Source: Hirsutella rhossiliensis (lineage: Eukaryota > Ascomycota > Sordariomycetes > Hypocreales > Ophiocordycipitaceae). From it: a stretch of 64,000 nucleotides of DNA. The position numbers and the translations under genes were made by a program. The notes beneath the pieces are model-generated. The model did not search any database, was not told where the DNA came from, and saw only the letters and a list, made by a program, of their open reading frames with translations. The DNA is taken from positions 1 to 64,000 of the forward strand of contig NW_025408670.1 in the NCBI RefSeq assembly GCF_020360975.1, read 5' to 3'. Below, in pieces: positions 35,576 to 47,400 of the stretch (positions within the stretch are counted from its first letter, which is position 1; each line of letters begins with the position of its first letter).

Positions 35576-38500
35576 AATTCCTATACCTTCCGGCTACTAT
35601 AAAAGGCACCTTTCTTAAATCCCTTATAGCTTCCTTTTACCCTTCTTATAAGAAAAGCCGATTTTTAACTAACTTTTCTACTCTTCCCTTATAATAATAT
35701 CGAAAAACGACTCTACCGCCCTTATAGTCTATAGGACGATTCTTATAGAGCCTTAGGATTAAGATAAGTAAGTAAAGGAGCTATAGGCTCGTATAAATAG
35801 AACTATATATAACTTAGTCTTCTTTAATAAGTAGGACCCTCTTAAGCCCCCTCTTCGTTCTAGGGCAATAGAATTTATAGAGGGAGCTTCCCTCTTCTCC
35901 GAGCTAACCTCTATATAGTAAAGAGCTTTTTCTACTACCTTAGGTAACTACGAAAGTTACTATAAGGAATACCTTTATAAGACGAAGCTACTAACTACTA
36001 TACGTATAGCGATAATAGAATCTATTAGTGCTATAAAGCTAATTTCTCTTTATAAGGAACTATGTTTTCCTACTATAAATAAAGCAGCTATAATATACTC
36101 TCCTAATTATATAAGCTAATAAGTAGTATATTAATTATAGATAAAATCCTATCCTATAGAGTAAGAATCGCTTATTATATTATATGTTATTATATATTAA
36201 ACGGGTTGCTAGTTATCGTATAATAGGGAATCGAAGGAATAAAGCTAGCTTAGAATACTACCTAAGACCTCTTAAAAATACCAGTATAACTAACCTCCTT
36301 TAAATATAAATATTAGCGGAACTAAGATACTTCTAGCTATACTTAAGACATTACTAAATTCCTTAGTCTTAGGGCTATACGGCAGCCTAAATCTAGTCCT
36401 AAAAGGTTCTTCCGTTTAGCTATAATTATCTATATAAGGTAGTATATCCGCTAGTAGGTAGAGAGAGAATTATTAACTTTAACACCTCTTTTATATACTA
36501 ATATACTACTAATAAATTCCGTTGAAAATCCTACCTTATACTCCTTCTTCCCCTCTATTATATAGTCTTACGTAATTCCTTAATTTCCTAAAATTCCGCT
36601 ATTACTTATATACCTTTAGACTCTTTAAGAGGAAGAGACCCTTAGGTAGTTGCTTTTAAAGCTCGAGACCTTAATAGCTCCCTCGAGGGGCTATATAACT
36701 AACTATATTAGAAAGACCTATATAGTATACCTAGGAGCCCTTTCTACTAGGAACCTACTAGCTTCTTTATAGCTAGCTAAGTAAGAAGAAATCCTTAAAG
36801 AAGCTAACTAATACTTCCTAATAAAAGCTCTTTCTAGCTAGTAGCTATAGGATATATCTCTATTAATAAAGCCTATTAGTAACTATTACTCTACTATCTT
36901 TTAGGAAGCTAGCCGGGAACTAAATAAAGAAGCTACTAAAGTATAATAATAAGTAGTCTTATTCCTTTATAACTAGTACTTAACCTAGATAGCTCGACCT
37001 ACTACCCCTATAGCTACTATAGCCCTTATTACTATAGCCCCCGCTACTACTACTATAGCTACTACCCCTTTAGCTCCTCCTTTATTAAGAGCCTTAATAC
37101 TATCTTTAATTATAGCTACTCCCCTAGCCCTAGCTATATATCTTACTCCGGGCCTAGCCCCGGCCCCGTTAGTCCGTCTAACCTAACTAGTCCCTTAATA
37201 GACCTTTTAGTCCGTTAGTCGAAAAATTAAGGAACTAGTTAAAATTAAACCTCTTCGTTAAAATTAGTAATAAGGGGTAAAAATAAAGGGTTTTTAAGTA
37301 GACCTTCTAAACTAAAATAAGGATTCCTCGAAGAAATAAAAGACTAAAAGACGAAATAGCTGCCTAGCCTATAAATCCCTAGGCTATTAGTTATTATAAT
37401 ACTAGTAGGTCTTTAAGGAAAACTAACCTAAAGGAGTTAACCCTTTAAAGAGGCTATAAGAAATAGTATAATAGTCTCTTAAGGAGGACCCCTTATTATA
37501 AAAGAAGATAGACGAGATTTAGGTTACTAGGAAATAGTAACTAACGCCGCTACCCTTATTTAAGCTATAAATTTATAGGAAAATCGTTAGTATAGTAAAT
37601 CTAGCCTTTATCTTCCCTACGAATTAATAAAGCTAAGACTAACCGTTAGAGCCCTCTAATTATCCCCTATAAAAATTAGCTATCCTTAACTCTAGTACTT
37701 CCCTTAATATCTATAATATACTCTTATAATTTCGGACCTTTAAGAAGGTATAGAGGGAATACTTTATTACTAAGGAATTACCTATATAGATAAAGGGATA
37801 TAGAAGGGTATATTTTACGATAAAACTACTTAATAGGTCTATATAAATTCTTTAATAAAAAAGGGTAGCTTTTTACCCTCGATTTTTAACTAGCTTAATT
37901 TCCTTCCGCTTTCTTTAAGAGGAAGGAATCTTCTAAGATATAACTTCTAAGCCTATAAGGCTAGTTTAGAAGAATTAGACGATTAAGCTTATTATAGAAA
38001 AATTCGGTTAATTTATTCTTAAATTCCGACCTATCCTTAGAAAGGAACCTCTTAAAAAGTTAGCTTTCCTTACTAGGAGGATAGGTTTTAAGGACCCTCT
38101 TTTAGCAGCTTAAGGAGATAGCCTTCTTTAGTACGCACGACTTAGTTATCTAGGCCCCCTAGCTTTATATAAGCTAGGCTAATAATAAGGCGTTTAAATT
38201 AAGGGCCTAAAGACCGTTAAATATAAATACTATAGCTAAGGAAAGACTAAGAGATAAGTTTTTAAACGAACCCCTTTATAGTTAGACTAGCTATATTAGG
38301 AAATTTAAGTCGACTAAACCGATATCTCTAAGGACTAAGAAAGCTTTATTAAGGTATTGTTTTTTATAGACGCTTTTTTAAGGATAGTTTTCCCTTATTT
38401 CTTATAGACCTACCTAAGTAAGTATAACTAGTCTACCCTCTAAGACTTTATTAACTAGATAAAATTCTACTTTAGCTATAAGGTAAAGAAGATATAGTTT

Positions 38501-41033
38501 AATAGAGAGCACGAATATCTTAAATAGCTTTAAAAAGGGTATTTTACCCCTCCTATTAGCACTAAATACCTAGGCTTAGAACGGAGGGGTAGAAAGATTA
38601 AGGGGTACTATAATAAAAAGGGCCTATATAATAAGACTTACTATAAGGCTTCTATACGATCTTTAAAGGGAAGTCGTTAAGACCGCCTATTACTTATAGA
38701 ACCGGACCCTTAAAGGGACTACCTAAGGAATAGACTAGAAATCCCCCCTTAAGCTCTTTACGAAAAAGAGGGCCTTACTAGCCTACCTTTATACCTAAAG
38801 CTATAAGGTATACGCTATAACTACCGATATATAGCTAAAAAGGAAGAAGAAAAGAAAGCTTAATCCTAGAGCCTTTATTAGTTACCCTATTAGTTATAAT
38901 TCTATAAATATCTTTAGGATCTAGATTCCTCTTTTATAGAAGGTTATTTCGACTAGGGATATAATTTTTAATAAATCTAGCTTCTTTAATAGAAAGAGGG
39001 ATTAATAGCCCCTCTTACTCTCCTAACGTTAGCTAATTTAAAAGATCTAAATCCCCCCTTCTTAATAGTCTTAAAAAGAGGTCTTAAATAAGGAAATAAA
39101 AGAAGAAACTAACGTCGAAGTAGTTAAGGATAACGCTAACTTTAAAGAAGAAAAAGAGGACGCTACTAGATTAAATAATCTAAATAAAGAAGGAGACTAT
39201 AGGAAAGCGGTAGAGCTAAAATACGCCTACCTTCCTATGCTTCTTCTTATAGAATAAGAAGAAGATCTAAAAGTAGCTTTTTTAGTTAGTCTTCCTATTT
39301 CGACCTTTAAGGGGGTAGGAAAGGCACCTCTCTTAAAGGATTACCTAGCTGCCTTTTTATCCTTACTTTAAGAAGTAAAGGAAGGTATAGGGCCCGATAT
39401 AAAAGAAGACTAACCTCTCCCTTATTTTAATTATTTTTCCGACTTCTATCTATCGCCTATAAAAGATAGTTCCTATAGAGTATTTATAGAAGGCTAGCTT
39501 TTTAAGCCTATATTAGTAAGGAAGGTATATAAAAGAGACCTCCTAGACCTACTAGTAAACTAAAAGTAGCTAGAAAAACACCCCTTTAAAGACTAGTTTT
39601 TCTAGGCCTAGAAAGACTACCTAGCCTTATATAAAGAGATAGGGTCTTTTAAAGAGGTCCTTAAGGAAAAGGTAAGAGGAAAATAGGTCCTTAGCTATAA
39701 GTAGGTAAAGATTTATAAGACTAATAAATATAGCTTCCTTTAGAAGTATAAGGCCTAGCTAGTTATCTATAAGAATTAATAGGAAAAAGGGGATCTACTT
39801 ACTAAGGCAACTACCTTAATAAGGATATCTTTTTAGACCCTTATAGTAATAGTAGTAGAATTCGACCTTAAACTTAATTAAATAGATATTATTAACGCCT
39901 TTATTAACTACTTACTTAAGGAAAAAGAAGTTATCTATATATACCTTCTACTAAGCCTTTAATAGCTAGGAAAGGTTCTATAGCTTAGGAAAGCTTTATA
40001 TAGACTATAAAGATTACCCTTTCTTTAGTAATAGTATTTAATAAGTTCCTTTAAAGCCCTAAGCTTTAAGAAAGTCCCTTAGGAACTATATATAATATAG
40101 AAAGGTAAAATTATAGTCTTCTTCTACGTTAACGATATTATCTAAGCTTACTTAAAAGAGGAAGAAATAACTATTAAGGAGGCTATAAAAGGCCTATAAT
40201 AAAGGTATAAGATAACTAAGCTAAGGGAGCTAAAGTAGTTCCTAGGGATTTAAATCCTTTAAAATAAGTCCTAATAGACTATCTAGTTTACCTAAGACGC
40301 TTATATTAATAAGGTCGCTTATAAATTCCTCCTTAATTCCCTTAATAAGAAGCTTCCTTTTATACTTATATTAAACGAAGAGCTTTTACTTAATCTGTTT
40401 ATTTAAGCTAGGGAGTAAGAGAAACACCGATATTAATAGAAGGTAGGCTCCTTACTTTTTTTTTAGCTATTTCTACTAGACCGGATATCTTTTTTATAGT
40501 CTCTTAGCTAGCTAGGTATAACTAGAATCCTAGCTATAAGTACTAAGAAGTAATAAACTAAGCTATCCTTTATCTTTATTTAAAAAGATTATATAGTCTA
40601 TACTTAAGAGGGTAAGGAAGGAAACTAGCTACTAAAATCTTCCTCTATTTAAGCGATTTATTCTTTTTAGATAATTCCTTAGATAGAAAGAGCTTATAAA
40701 GGTATATTATATCCCTTTTTAAAGGAACTATTACTTAAAGAGCTTCGAAGTAAGCTACTATTATAACTTTAAGTATAGAGGCAGAGCTACTAGCTCTATT
40801 AAAAGCGTTAAAAGAAGCGATTTTCCTTAGCTAGCTATTAATATCTTTATAACTATAAATTCTAACCCCGTTATTTATAGAATATAATAATATATAGACT
40901 AAAAGACGTTTAAGAAAAGCTATCCTTAAAAGCCCCCCTTAAGAGTCTATAAGAGGAGCTAATAGTATATAAGAGGAAGGAGACGTCTATAGCTAAAGAA
41001 AGGATCTAGGACTTATCTTAAAGGAGGGCCCCT
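35560..41033 (+). pseudogene. Copia copy 4 gag-pol relic
   Basis: The plus strand holds Copia Gag (about 35600-37150, ending in a Pro/Ala/Thr-rich linker), integrase (about 37950-38900), RT (about 39600-40400) and RNase H (about 40480-40990). The RT start reads KW-x-K-IYKTNK then YKAWLVIY, where the family has RYKARLV. DLKLN-x-IDIINAF matches the family's QMDV-x-NAF block. The active site reads FYVND at 40122-40136 (FYVDD in the family; GAC to AAC fits RIP). Stops at former CAA, CAG and TGG codons run throughout. H is inserted just past RNase H. Confidence 0.8.
41029..41033. repeat. Target-site duplication of Gypsy H, left
   Basis: CCCCT, repeated at 48798-48802. Confidence 0.93.
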
Positions 41034-41075
41034 TGTTACGACCCGACCAACGGATGTTACGACCCGACCAACGGA
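41034..41075 (+). repeat. 21-bp direct repeat at the LTR start
   Basis: Two exact tandem copies of a 21-bp unit beginning TGTTACGACCC. The same pair is at 48337-48378. The RIPped LTRs of G and the solo LTR do not have the second copy. Confidence 0.92.
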
Positions 41076-41249
41076 TGGCCATGACACGGGCCAGGGATGA
41101 CTAACCGCTGAAGGATCACGTGACCATGCGAAAGGTGATCGGTGGATCGCCTTACGATCAAGCGAGCGGTGCTCGACGGATCGTTCATCGATCAAGGTGA
41201 TCACCTCTGTGATCACCTCCAGCCTCGCGATCAGAGACGGGCAGTTGGG

Positions 41250-41305
41250 TATATATAGCTGCCCCATTTCACTCCTTTAGACTAGATAGCTCTTTAGCTT
41301 TCAAC
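41250..41305 (+). promoter_or_regulatory. TATA box and predicted transcript start in the H LTR
   Basis: TATATATA at 41250-41257 lies 46 bp before AGCTTTCAAC (41296-41305). The latter is the reverse complement of the bases just after the LTR, so by analogy with Tf1 it should be the first bases of the genomic RNA. The 3' LTR has the same arrangement (48594-48603) with a TATA run 2 bp shorter. Confidence 0.6.
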
Positions 41306-41500
41306 ACAATCATTACGATCCCTATCACGATCTCATCTCTGATTCCGATCACTTGATTACCTGGTTACAGTCTACGGTCTACGACCTCCGACTCATCACC
41401 AACGTGACATACTTATCATTGCTCAGACCACGCCCTGTTGTATCTGCCAACATAAACCCCTCGACAGGTTTATCCTTGGGAATATCACCGGTCGTCACAC

Positions 41501-41510
41501 GTTGAAAGCT
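41501..41510 (+). other. Self-priming primer-binding site
   Basis: GTTGAAAGCT, two bases after the LTR end, is an exact 10-nt reverse complement of AGCTTTCAAC at 41296-41305 in the LTR. There is no TGG start complementary to a tRNA CCA end. Tf1 and related elements prime reverse transcription by folding the 5' end of their RNA onto such a site. Confidence 0.7.
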
Positions 41511-41561
41511 CTTGTTCAGAACGATACCGCGTCTCTCTGGCAATATCGCATAACTGTCAAC

Positions 41562-42486
41562 ATGCCTGCACAGCAAACTGGATCAACCAACTCGGGACAC
41601 ACCGTGTCGCCGCAGGACATGATGCGCGAAATCATCAGCCTTCGACAGGAGGTCCAAGTGCTCAGGAACGGAGGAGGCAACGGACAAGTCAGGGACATCG
41701 GAGAAGCAGTCAAACCAAAACAGCCAGGACCATTCGACGGTACTCATGGCACGCTTCGAGACTTTCTCACCCAACTCAAAGCCTACCACCGATTCTATCC
41801 GACCAAGCTCTCGGACCCAGTCGAAGGTACTCCACGCAGGAAATTGTTTATCTGAACGGCACTCGCCTGGTTTGGACCCATCATGAGGGACTTTCTCGAC
41901 AACCAACTAGCGCGACGAGATAACGAGACAGACGTCTTTGCCAGTTTCAAGGATTCGAAGAAGCCATTACGAAGGTATTCGGAACAACCGACGAGGAACG
42001 AGAGGCCGAACAGAAACTTCGAGAACTCCGACAAAGGATCTCAGCATCGGATTATGCTGCGAAGTTCCGTCAAGTCACCTCAAAGCTTGATTGGGACGAC
42101 GAACCCTTATGTCACGATTCTACGACGGACTTAAAGAAGAAGTCAAGGACGAGCTCTACAAGGAAAATCGACCTGACAACCTCTCGGACTACATTGCTAT
42201 GGCAGTACGAATCGACGACAGACAGTATGCGCGACGCCAAGAAAAGAAGCAAGGAAGAGGAAACTGGAACCCTTCCTATGGGAACAACTTCAACCGACGC
42301 GCCAACTACAAGAAGAAGCGCGAAACTCCCATTGCCTACGCCCACACAACTAACCCAGGCAGGATGGACCTGGACGCAACCCAAAAAGCAAAGGAAAGTG
42401 TTTCAACTGGGAAACTTGACATTACTCCAAAGAATGCAGACAACCTCGCAAGGAGAAGAAACCCACTGGGCCCCAGCCCCAGGTAA
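41562..42486 (+). pseudogene. Gag of Gypsy H (frameshifted)
   Basis: Start at ATG 41562 (MPAQQTGSTN); an upstream in-frame ATG at 41502 overlaps the primer-binding site and is less likely. Gag capsid signatures follow: QPGPFDGTHGTLRDFLTQL near 41730, then FYPTKL. A TGA at 41853 comes with an indel; the family reads on as ALAWFGPIMRDFL (41862-41898). The frame then moves near 41950 and near 42110 before EEVKDELYKENRPDNLSDY. A C-x2-C-x4-H-x4-C knuckle lies at 42399-42437, broken by a slipped base that turns one Cys codon into TGG. Four frame changes in 0.9 kb. Confidence 0.85.
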
Positions 42487-42540
42487 GGTAAACACCTAAA
42501 CGCTACTAACAAACAGGAACCAAAGCATGAACTCCTTAAC

Positions 42541-43900
42541 TGGACTGCATGCTATGACGACAAATGTACGGTACACCTAAGCGACAAACAAGGTACCGGA
42601 TGGTTTCCAAAACCACCAAAGAGAACCCTTGCAATGATGCAACGAAGGGATTCCACGACACCGAAACAAGTCAAATTGCAGAGACAGAATATCCCTATCC
42701 TGAAGGAGTCTCACAAGACTGGATCAGGAAGAACGGCAAACGATTCCAGGAAGACATGCGAATTAAAGACCGACAGCAAAGACGGGCAGTCTACAAACAA
42801 CATAACAAAGAGGACACGGACGCAGCCCTTATGCTCACAAAACTCGGACAACAACCCGAAGAAGATCAACGGAGTGTCGACACAAGCTCTGAAGAACAAG
42901 AGACACCCGAAGAAACAGAAGACGAAAACGAACTCGCACCACCACCCTCACTACTAAGGGAAAACGCCACGATTGGAGAACACGCCCCATACTTCGAAGA
43001 ATTCGAAGAGATGCTCAAAATTGGAACCCAGCAAATACCTCAAATTCTCACGGAAAACCAACAAGCTGCGATGATTCGATACCAACCGGCACCACGCGGA
43101 GGAGACTACGCTGTGGCTATCGCCGCGGTCGACACCTTTACAGCTCTACAACGAGAATGGCAACCACGAGGAGAATTTTCAGATGACCCAAGAACAGTGC
43201 TCAGTCACGAAGAGCACAAACATATTTCATGGATCTCATGCGTCTATTTGGACTGCATGATACACTTCCAGAAGAAGGCACGACACAACGCTTTCCCAGT
43301 CAGATTCGACGGACAAATACTTTCGAAACCCTACCTAAGCACGGAACTGGACTACTGGAAAATCGATCAACGTTACCCGAACGACCAAGTCATGTTATTG
43401 AACCCGATTACGGCACGCCACTTGAATGCCGCGATGATTACGGTTCTTTAACGAGATGTCTTTCGGAAACATGCAAAATCCACAAACACGCCAAAATTGG
43501 GGAATGGCACAACGCCACTCGCTCTAAGGCATCCGAACCATCTATCTTCACAAGACTCGCGCAACGAATCAGATGCGACGAAGAAGATTACAACGAATGT
43601 GCACACCCGAACTGCAAAGTTCACGAACACGAAAAGGCACGAGCATGGCACAACGACACAACGGTGCACCAAAGGACTACTGGCGACACCTACGAAGGCT
43701 ACAAGCTACATTCGACCAAGGAAAATTAACGCAGAAGAACTACGCGCAAAACAGAAAGACGCAGAACGAAAACTCGATTCCTGGTACGAAAACGAACAGA
43801 ATTGCGAAGCACGGTACGCAATCAACTGCGAAGCACAATGCAAACAACACAGCGTTGAGAAACAAGAAATCTTCGATTGGCTACAAGAAATCAGTCTCTG
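42541..43900 (+). pseudogene. Gag-protease linker with five C-x3/4-C-x2-H motifs
   Basis: Between the Gag knuckle and the protease lies an acidic linker with a repeated motif: CYDDKCTVH (42550-42576), CVYLDCMIH (43239-43265), CLSETCKIH (43457-43483), CAHPNCKVH (43598-43624) and CEAQCKQH (43827-43850). Each His is followed after three residues by Lys and, a few residues later, by W, A or F. These look like small metal-binding units. Frames 1, 0, 2, 2 and 0 are used in turn, so at least three indels break the array. The middle (42700-42990) is an acidic low-complexity tract (PEETEDENE). No function is known to me; RIPped copies F and G keep the spacing. Confidence 0.7.
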
Positions 43901-44061
43901 AGCCCCGACACGACACCACGCGACGAAAACATAAAGAAACGATATCAACAACAAATCGAAGAAGAATACCCAAATGAAACGAATAAGGACCAGGCAAAAC
44001 GAGGTACGCCATCTGTAAAAGGGCTACAGACTGGCACGACACGACAAGATCCAAGGACCCT

Positions 44062-44400
44062 ATGCATGGCAACGGCAAGCCATGGCAACCAAATGGTATT
44101 GACATCCAAATCGCGGGACATCACGTACACGCACTATTGGATTGCGGCGCGATGGGCAATTACGTTTCACCTAGAGTCATCAATCGTTACCGACTCCATG
44201 GAGACACAAGAAAGATCCATATGAACTCACGAATATCGAAGGAGAGGCCTTCAACTATAACAACGGAATCATTGATATGGAGATTGATCACCTCGACATC
44301 AATATCCAGGGCCACGACGAACGAGTCGACTTCGACATCATGGACATTGGAGAACACGACCTTGTGTTAGGCTTCCATGGTTACAGGAGAGCAACCCACT
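44062..44400 (+). pseudogene. Aspartic protease of Gypsy H
   Basis: A retropepsin core: GIDIQIAG, then ALLDCGAMGNYVSPRVI at about 44128-44180 and, after a frame change near 44220, HDLVLGF (about 44357-44377), the conserved C-terminal block. The catalytic triad reads D-C-G, with Cys where D-S/T-G is usual. Frames +1 and then another are needed, with an indel right after LGF. Confidence 0.7.
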
Positions 44401-44780
44401 GATCAACTGGAAAACTGGCCAGCTGCGTTGGAACGAAGACGCAAGTTTCAAGACCAGCAGATTTGGGAGAAAGCAAAATTTTGCGATGATTTAGCCACTG
44501 AACAGGACGAAAGGATAACCGTTTAAGTAAATTATTACGGGCTTCAGCGATACAAACGAAAACAGCAACCGAACCGGCGGACACAACAAAATCGACTGAC
44601 AAGACCCACGTACTGACCAACACGGCTGTACAACCTGGCATCCGACATAAACAGAACAAAGGACACAACAAGAAGATCCAAGAGTTATTGCCACTCTAAG
44701 GAAAGACCTCGAACAAATCAACAAAGAGCTCGAGTCAAGGGAAACCAGCTCAAAAGAAAGAACAAAGCCCACAAGACAGA

Positions 44781-45530
44781 ATGAAGAACATCCCACAGGA
44801 ATACCGGAAATACGACAAACTCTTCAAGGAAGAACTCGAGACAGGGTTACCTAAACACAGTCAATGGGACCACGAAATTTGTCTCAAAGATGGAAGAACG
44901 CCGACGTTCCATAAGATTTACAACCTAAACGAAAAGCAACTGCAAACGCTACGCGACTACCTCGACGAGAATCTACGAAAGGGATACATACGAACATCAA
45001 CATCCGAAGCAGGCTACCCAGTCATGTTTGTTCCAAAGAAAACGGCAAGCTACGACTAGTTGTCGACTACAGACGCCTAAACGATATTACAATGAAGGAC
45101 CGAACACCATTACCGCTTATATCGGAACTACGAGATCGACTGCACGGCAAAAAATGGTTTACAGCCCTCGATCTCAAAGGCGCCTACAACTTAATACGCA
45201 TGAAGAAGGGACACGAATGGATGACAGCTTTCAGAACGAAATTCGGACTATTCGAATATCTGGTAATGCCATTTGGACTCACAAATGCACCAGCTACCTT
45301 CCAACGGATGATCAACAATGTCCTACGCGAACACTTGACATCTTTGTGGTAGTATACCTGGATGATATCCTAATCTTCTCGGACACCCTAGAAGAACACA
45401 AGGAACACGTCCACAAGGTACTCCGCGCACTTCAGAATGCGAAGTTACTGGTTGAACCAGAAAAAAGCAAGTTCCACACACAGGAAGTAGATTTCGACAC
45501 ACGATCTCACCAGGAGAGATACGAATGCAA
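44781..45530 (+). pseudogene. Reverse transcriptase of Gypsy H
   Basis: Ty3/Gypsy RT in three frames. 44781-45055 gives the N-terminal part ([28 protein letters not shown]). A stop at 45057-45059 follows a one-base loss in the A-run at 45037-45040; the RIPped copy G still has the longer run. 45060-45330 gives [36 protein letters not shown] and [16 protein letters not shown] shift near 45330 then leads to [13 protein letters not shown], with YLDD at 45355-45366, and the thumb region to about 45490. Confidence 0.88.
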
Positions 45531-45556
45531 CAAGACAAGATCAACTCAGTCAAAGA

Positions 45557-46144
45557 ATGGCTAACGCCAAAGAACGTCAAGGACGTACAAAGTTTCTAGG
45601 ATTTGCGAATTACTACCGACGATTCATCAAAGATTTCGGAAAGATTGCAACACCACTACACGACTTAACGAAGAAGGAAAAAGAGTTTACATGGGACGAC
45701 AAAGCCAACGAAGCTTTGAATGCATCAAAACGACGATTACGCAAGAACCGGTCTTAACCACCTTCGATCCAGAACGACAAATCGAACTCGAAACCGATGC
45801 ATCAGACTTTGCTCTAGGAGCACAAATCGGACAGAAGGACGATGAAGGAAGACTACGACCAATTGCATTCTACTCGAAAAAGCTACATGGCGCAGAACTC
45901 AATTACCCCATCTACGACAAAGAATTCCTCGCAATCATTCAAGCTTTTAAGGAATTTCGACACTACCTTCTCGGAAGCAAACACAAAATCAAGGTCTACA
46001 CAGATCACAAAAACATCTCACATTTCGCGACGACGCAACAATTGAACGGACGACAGATCCGATGGGCCGAATGTCTATCAGAATTCGACTACGAAATAAT
46101 CCACAGAAAAGGAACAGAAAACGGTCGAGCTGATGCCTCAGCCG
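45557..46144 (+). pseudogene. RNase H of Gypsy H
   Basis: Connection block FLGFANYYRRFIKDFGKIA (45592-45648), then after a frame change near 45715 the RNase H domain: EPVLTTFDPERQIELETDAS, YDKEFLAIIQAFKEFRHYL, KVYTDHKN and IIHRKGTENGRAD. The TDAS, E and D residues typical of Gypsy RNase H are visible. The plus-strand frame 45691-46179 is the longest clean piece of pol. It closes early because a base is lost after RADA, where the family continues L-S-R. Confidence 0.88.
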
Positions 46145-46175
46145 ACGATCCGACTACGACACAGGAGCACCTATT

Positions 46176-47400
46176 GTGAAAGGACAACTCCTTGAGCTCA
46201 ACAATGAAGGGAATATGCAACAACGACAGCTTAACGCAATCTTCAAGGTCAATCCAGACGAAGGCCTTACGAAGAAGATCCAACAAGCCTACGATAAGGT
46301 TGATTGGGAACCACTTCCAGTTGTTTGGGAAGATGGCCTGGCAAAGCATCAAGGAAAGATCTTTGTACCAGAAGAACTTCAGGACGAAGTTATACGCGAA
46401 ATTCACGAACACCCGACACACGGACACCAAGGAATCCGAGGACGATGGAAAGAATTCGACGAATCTACGACTTTCCACGGATGAAGAAACGAATCAGCGA
46501 AACTATCAGAAAATGCGAACTTTGCGCACGAAGCAAAGCTGAACGACACAAGCCATACGGAGAATTGCAACCGTTACCAGTACCAAAGAAACCATGGGAC
46601 TCGATAGCTTTCGACCATATCACAAAGCTACCACCGTCAAAAGAACCCATGACCAACGTCAAGTACGACAGCATATTCGTCATTACCGACAGATTGACGA
46701 AGTACGGATACTTCTTACCGTACAAAGAAGCAAGCAACGCAGAAGAGCTAGCATATGTGTTCCTACGAACTATTGTCAGCAATCACGGACTACCGAACGA
46801 GATTGTCTCTGACAGAGGAAGCACATTTGTGGCCAAGTTTTGGCAAGCTCTCATGGCACAATTAGGAACGAAACATAAGCTCAGCACAGCTTATCACCCA
46901 CAAACAGATGGACAAACAGAACGACTCAACCAAACGCTTGAACAATATTTACGATGCTACATCAGCTACGAACAAAACGATTGGGTTAATGGCTACCGAC
47001 GGCACAACTAGCTTACAACAGCTCAGTCACAGAGACAACCAAGCTCTCACCAGCATACGCCAATTACGGATACAACCCAGAAGCATTCAAGGTCACTGAC
47101 AAGGACCACAAGCGGAACGAGCGATACTGCAAGCAGATCAGCTACGAAAATTGCATAAAGAAATGCAACAAGAACTTCAATTCGTCAGAGAACGAATGTC
47201 CACTCACTACAATCGGAAAAGATTGCAGGGACCAATCTTTCAAGAGGGAGACATGGTCTACCTCGTACGACGAAACATCAAAACAAAACGACCAAGCAAC
47301 AAATTGATTTCAAGAAACTTGGACCGTTCAAAGTCAAGAAAACCATTTCAAAAGTCAACTACGAACTTTCGCTACCAACAACAATGCGGATACACCTAAT
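46176..47400 (+). pseudogene. Integrase of Gypsy H
   Basis: N-terminal zinc module: HEHPTHGH at about 46404-46427 and, after a frame change near 46460, C-x2-C (KCELCARSK, 46511-46537). Catalytic core: D at 46613-46615 (FDHITKLP), D at 46811-46813 (SDRGSTF) and E at 46919-46921 (DGQTERLNQ), giving D-x65-D-x35-E. The frame breaks near 46988. The C-terminal region is readable to 47400, including EGDMVYLVRRNI and the GPY/F-type LGPFKVK at 47318-47338. Three or more indels. Confidence 0.88.

Larger units (their letters stand above)
41034..41499 (+). repeat. 5' LTR of Gypsy H
   Basis: 466 bp. U3 is 41034-41295, with R beginning at AGCTTTCAAC (41296) if the self-priming model holds. It starts with a 21-bp tandem repeat (41034-41054 and 41055-41075) and has a GATC-rich U3. 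It differs from the 3' LTR by six small indels and one G/A change. Confidence 0.94.

Noticed and set aside
1..40000. Mitochondrial or bacterial origin of the AT-rich DNA
   Set aside because: The CpA/TpG loss, the LTR retrotransposons with TSDs and the chromodomain integrase all point to a RIPped fungal nuclear genome.
41013..41267. 84-aa minus-strand ORF in the H LTR, and its counterpart at 48046-48567
   Set aside because: It lies in the LTR promoter and tandem repeat, has no domain, and is explained by GC-rich U3 sequence. The longer version only joins the LTR to the antisense ORF region in another frame.
42112..42384. Minus-strand ORFs opposite Gag, linker and pol of H (for example 46089-46478, 44381-44671)
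   Set aside because: Shadows of the plus-strand coding sequence; composition is what reverse translation of Gag-Pol gives, and nothing in the RIPped copies supports them.
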